Below the pieces are notes generated by a model. That model searched no databases. It saw nothing but the letters and a program-made list of their open reading frames with translations, and was not told where the DNA came from. A stretch of 24,906 bases of DNA from Gammaproteobacteria bacterium (lineage in GTDB: Bacteria > Pseudomonadota > Gammaproteobacteria > SZUA-21), in contig QIKQ01000014.1 of NCBI GenBank assembly GCA_003233075.1, forward strand, positions 1 through 24,906. The letters are read 5' to 3'. Position 1 is the stretch's first letter, and each line of letters begins with the position of its first letter. The position numbers and the translations under genes were made by a program. Below are positions 22,429-24,906 of this stretch, one piece after another.

Positions 22429-24525
22429 TTATTGCACTGGCGCATTTAACTGCTGTCCAATCACGCTGACCACTTTAATTTGTTTATCATCAGGTACCTC
22501 GTTGTACGCTAAAACAAATAATCCAGGTATTGTGTATTTGATCATGCGTGCTAACCATGGTCGAATAGAAGGCGCAGTTAATAAGACTGCTGGCTGACCC
22601 GCCGCTTCTATTTGCTTTGCATTACTTGCAAGGGATTCCTGTAATTGCTCTGCCAGTCCAGGCTCTAAACCCATCTCCCCCTCAGAAGTGGATGAAAGTG
22701 ACTGCTGCAATAAATGTTCCAGTGAAGGATCAAAGGTCATTACAGGCAATTCCTTTTCCATTCCATTGATTAATTGAACTATTGATCTACCCAAAGACGC
22801 ACGCACCACAGAAGTTAAGTAATTTGGATCTTGATTTCTAGGAGCATGCTCAGCGAGAGTTTCTGCAATAGTACGTAAATCACGTATGGGTATTTGTTCT
22901 GATAATAAATTTTGTAAAACCTTAACAAACACATTGATTGCAATTGTTGACGGAACTAAATTCTCCACCAATTTTGGAGCGACATTACTAAGGTTATCTA
23001 ATAATTTTTGTACTTCTTCATGGCCTAATAATTCACTTGCGTGAGATTGAAGAAGCTGGCTTAAGTGTGTTGCTATAACCGTACTTGGGTCAACTACTGT
23101 ATAACCTAATGTTTGTGCGTTTTCTCGTTGCGAAGAATCAATCCAATATGCTTCTAGGTTAAAGGCTGGATCCCTGGTAGCTGTACCTTGAATGGATCCA
23201 AATACCTGTCCAGGGTTAATCGCCATATCTTGATCAGGGTATAATTCTGCTTCGCCAATCGGAACTCCAAATAATAGAATTCGATATATATTAGGATTTA
23301 AATCAAGGTTGTCGCGAATGTGCACAGATTGAATCAGAAAACCCAGTTCTTGGGTCAACTTTCTTCTTACTCCTTTGATCTTAGCCATTAGTTCTCCACC
23401 TTGATTGGTGTCAACCAGCGGAATTAGACGATAGCCAACTTCTAAACCTATAATGTCAACGCTACTAACATCATCCCAGCTAAGATCAACATCTTGTGCT
23501 GGAGGAGGTTCTTGTTCTTGAACTGCTATTTCTTGAGCTGTCTCTTCCTTTTGTTTCTGATCGAGATAGTAAGCGCCTGCCGCACAGATACCACTCAATG
23601 TTAAAAAGGCAAGATTTGGCATACCGGGAATTATACCCATGCCACCGAGAATCCCAGCTGTGATGTACAATGGCCTGGTATTTTTAAACAATTGAGAAAC
23701 CACTTGCTCACCCATGTCTTGACTAGTTGACACACGTGTTACAATGATCGCTGCAGCAGTGGATATAACAAGAGAAGGAATTTGTGCTACCAGACCATCG
23801 CCAATAGTTAAAGAAGCATAATTATGCATCGCGCTGGAAAAATCTAAACCATGTTGCGCCATGCCTATGGCAAGACCACCAATAATATTAATAAATAAAA
23901 TAAGCAAACCAGCAATAGCATCACCACGAACAAATTTACTAGCGCCGTCCATTGCACCATAGAAATCAGATTCACCACGAACCTCTTCTCGTCTAATCTT
24001 AGCTTCGTCTTGATCTATTAAGCCAGCATTAAGGTCGGCATCAATAGCCATTTGTTTTCCGGGCAGAGAATCTAATGTGAAGCGTGCTGTGACTTCTGCA
24101 ATTCGACCCGCACCTTTTGTTACCACAACAAAATTAATTATGACTAAAATAGAAAATACAACTAAGCCAACTGCATAGTTACCGCCAATTACGAATTCAC
24201 CAAAAGCTTGAATAACTTGTCCGGCGGCATCAGTACCAGTATGACCCTCAAGTAAAACAACGCGCGTCGACGCCACATTTAAGGCAAGCCTCAATAAGGT
24301 GGTGACTAACAGTATTGAAGGAAAAACCGCGAAATCTAATGGTTTGAGAACATAGATCGCAACTAATAATACAATTAACGACAGGGCAATATTAAATGTA
24401 AATAAAATATCGAGCGCAATTGGCGGCAATGGCACAATAATCATTGCTAGCAATGCAACCAACATTACTGGTGCAACTATACCGCCGCCTTTTTTATTTG
24501 ATGTAGCCATACCCTGAGCTGTCAT
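22429..24525 (-). CDS. flhA: Flagellar export-gate protein FlhA
   Basis: A 698-residue inner-membrane protein of the flagellar type III export gate. The first 330 residues hold about eight membrane helices, including the family signature segment NFVVVTKGAGRIAEVTARFTLDSLPGKQMAID with the conserved cytoplasmic FHIPEP-type loop. The remainder is the cytoplasmic domain, which forms a nonameric ring and docks export chaperones and substrates. Length is typical (about 690-700). The ATG at 24525 is preceded by a weak TAGG site. An internal ATG five codons later (MATSNKKGGG) is an alternative. It opens the flhA-flhF-fleN-fliA-che series, with flhF 33 nt downstream. Confidence 0.97.
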   Translation of the reverse strand: MTAQGMATSNKKGGGIVAPVMLVALLAMIIVPLPPIALDILFTFNIALSLIVLLVAIYVLKPLDFAVFPSILLVTTLLRLALNVASTRVVLLEGHTGTDAAGQVIQAFGEFVIGGNYAVGLVVFSILVIINFVVVTKGAGRIAEVTARFTLDSLPGKQMAIDADLNAGLIDQDEAKIRREEVRGESDFYGAMDGASKFVRGDAIAGLLILFINIIGGLAIGMAQHGLDFSSAMHNYASLTIGDGLVAQIPSLVISTAAAIIVTRVSTSQDMGEQVVSQLFKNTRPLYITAGILGGMGIIPGMPNLAFLTLSGICAAGAYYLDQKQKEETAQEIAVQEQEPPPAQDVDLSWDDVSSVDIIGLEVGYRLIPLVDTNQGGELMAKIKGVRRKLTQELGFLIQSVHIRDNLDLNPNIYRILLFGVPIGEAELYPDQDMAINPGQVFGSIQGTATRDPAFNLEAYWIDSSQRENAQTLGYTVVDPSTVIATHLSQLLQSHASELLGHEEVQKLLDNLSNVAPKLVENLVPSTIAINVFVKVLQNLLSEQIPIRDLRTIAETLAEHAPRNQDPNYLTSVVRASLGRSIVQLINGMEKELPVMTFDPSLEHLLQQSLSSTSEGEMGLEPGLAEQLQESLASNAKQIEAAGQPAVLLTAPSIRPWLARMIKYTIPGLFVLAYNEVPDDKQIKVVSVIGQQLNAPVQ

Positions 24526-24906
24526 ATTTGCCTACGCTTATTTCGTGAAGATTATTTTTAGCGACGTTCTAAACCACATCACGGAGAGGTTTGTAAACGA
24601 TTAGATAGCTTCATTTAAGTCAAATCACTTATTAAATCGAATGAAAAATCAGTCAATTAGGTGACTTTTTTCTATCTTAGTAGAAGGAAAAGCAAATATT
24701 ATACCGCGCATGATTAGTTTGGTTTTGGCATCAAAAATTAGGAATATTATTATTTAAGTTAACATTGTTTTTAGTAAAGTCTTACGTAGATATAGGCTTA
24801 ATGACTAAACCGACTTAGCCCGCATTTCTCACAGCCCGTCTACTGCGACGGCCCAATTGCATACTATGACACGTTTTCACTCGGTCCAAGCGCTCGACAT
24901 AGTGTC
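24526..24906. other. flhA upstream region to window edge
   Basis: 381 bases with no credible frame. It holds the possible sigma-54 site at 24691-24706 and, from about 24786 to the edge, less AT-rich sequence containing a CCGTC-TACTGC-GACGG stem-loop (24836-24851). The gene order of related clusters predicts flhB further upstream of flhA, but it is not reached within this window. Confidence 0.5.
24691..24706 (-). promoter_or_regulatory. Possible sigma-54 promoter for flhA
   Basis: On minus, CGGTATAATATTTGCT has GG and GC 10 bases apart and a good TTGCT -12 box, but three of six bases in the -24 box differ from TGGCAC. A TATAAT hexamer lies within it, so a sigma-70 reading is possible too, though no matching -35 is present. 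It would leave a leader of about 150 bases. Confidence 0.3.

Noticed and set aside
1..24906. tRNA, rRNA, riboswitch or phage genes
   Set aside because: No cloverleaf ending in CCA, rRNA-like block, recognised aptamer or phage structural gene was seen on reading; a covariance-model scan could still find a missed RNA.

Overview
The window is a chromosomal piece of an AT-rich, motile gammaproteobacterium. The evidence is a polar-flagellum and chemotaxis cluster in Pseudomonas/Vibrio order (flhA-flhF-fleN-fliA-cheY-cheZ-cheA-cheB-motC-motD-parC-parP-cheW-DUF2802), all on the minus strand from about 24.5 kb down to 9.75 kb. The cluster carries both the MotC/MotD stator pair of the Pseudomonas arrangement and the ParC/ParP array-positioning pair described in Vibrio. 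Genus cannot be fixed from the sequence alone. Nothing suggests a plasmid or phage.

Layout. (1) 1-1313: 3'-truncated minus-strand gene for an unrecognised secreted protein. (2) 1314-1940: gene-free, with a strong palindromic repeat. (3) 1941-2477: mogA. (4) 2478-2922: gene-free, GC-richer, repeat-like. (5) 2923-6525: an AmmeMemoRadiSam module, amrS on minus (followed in the same operon by an HDOD-domain gene) and amrB-amrA on plus, fired from a shared 270-bp divergent region. (6) 6526-6834: a 244-bp element with terminal inverted repeats that abuts the stop codon of the next gene. (7) 6834-7760: membrane-anchored pentapeptide-repeat protein. (8) 7897-9692: fliK plus a FlhB-C-like gene on plus, behind a good sigma-54-type promoter and ahead of a stem-loop. 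(9) 9750-24525: the flagellar/chemotaxis cluster. (10) 24526-24906: flhA upstream region with a possible sigma-54 site and repeat-like sequence at the window edge.

How it works together. FlhA is the export-gate protein. FlhF and FleN set flagellar position and number. FliA is the late flagellar sigma factor. CheA/CheW with CheB, CheY and CheZ form the signalling core. ParC and ParP would place the arrays at the pole. MotC/MotD are stator subunits. FliK and the small FlhB-like protein belong to hook-length control and export switching. Translation is tightly coupled in several places (fleN/fliA, cheY/cheZ and fliK/flhB-like share 4-nt overlaps; cheB/motC abut).

Most notable observations: a near-consensus sigma-54 promoter inside a 389-bp gap between motC and motD, which probably splits the cluster into two transcription units; a second sigma-54 site before fliK; an in-frame 9-bp tandem repeat in flhF; three repeated acidic motifs in CheA where a P2 domain would usually sit; and a family of short mobile or palindromic repeats, one of which shares a 51-bp core between two intergenic regions. 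I found no clearly new defence system or mobile gene cargo. The least understood functional module is AmmeMemoRadiSam plus HDOD.
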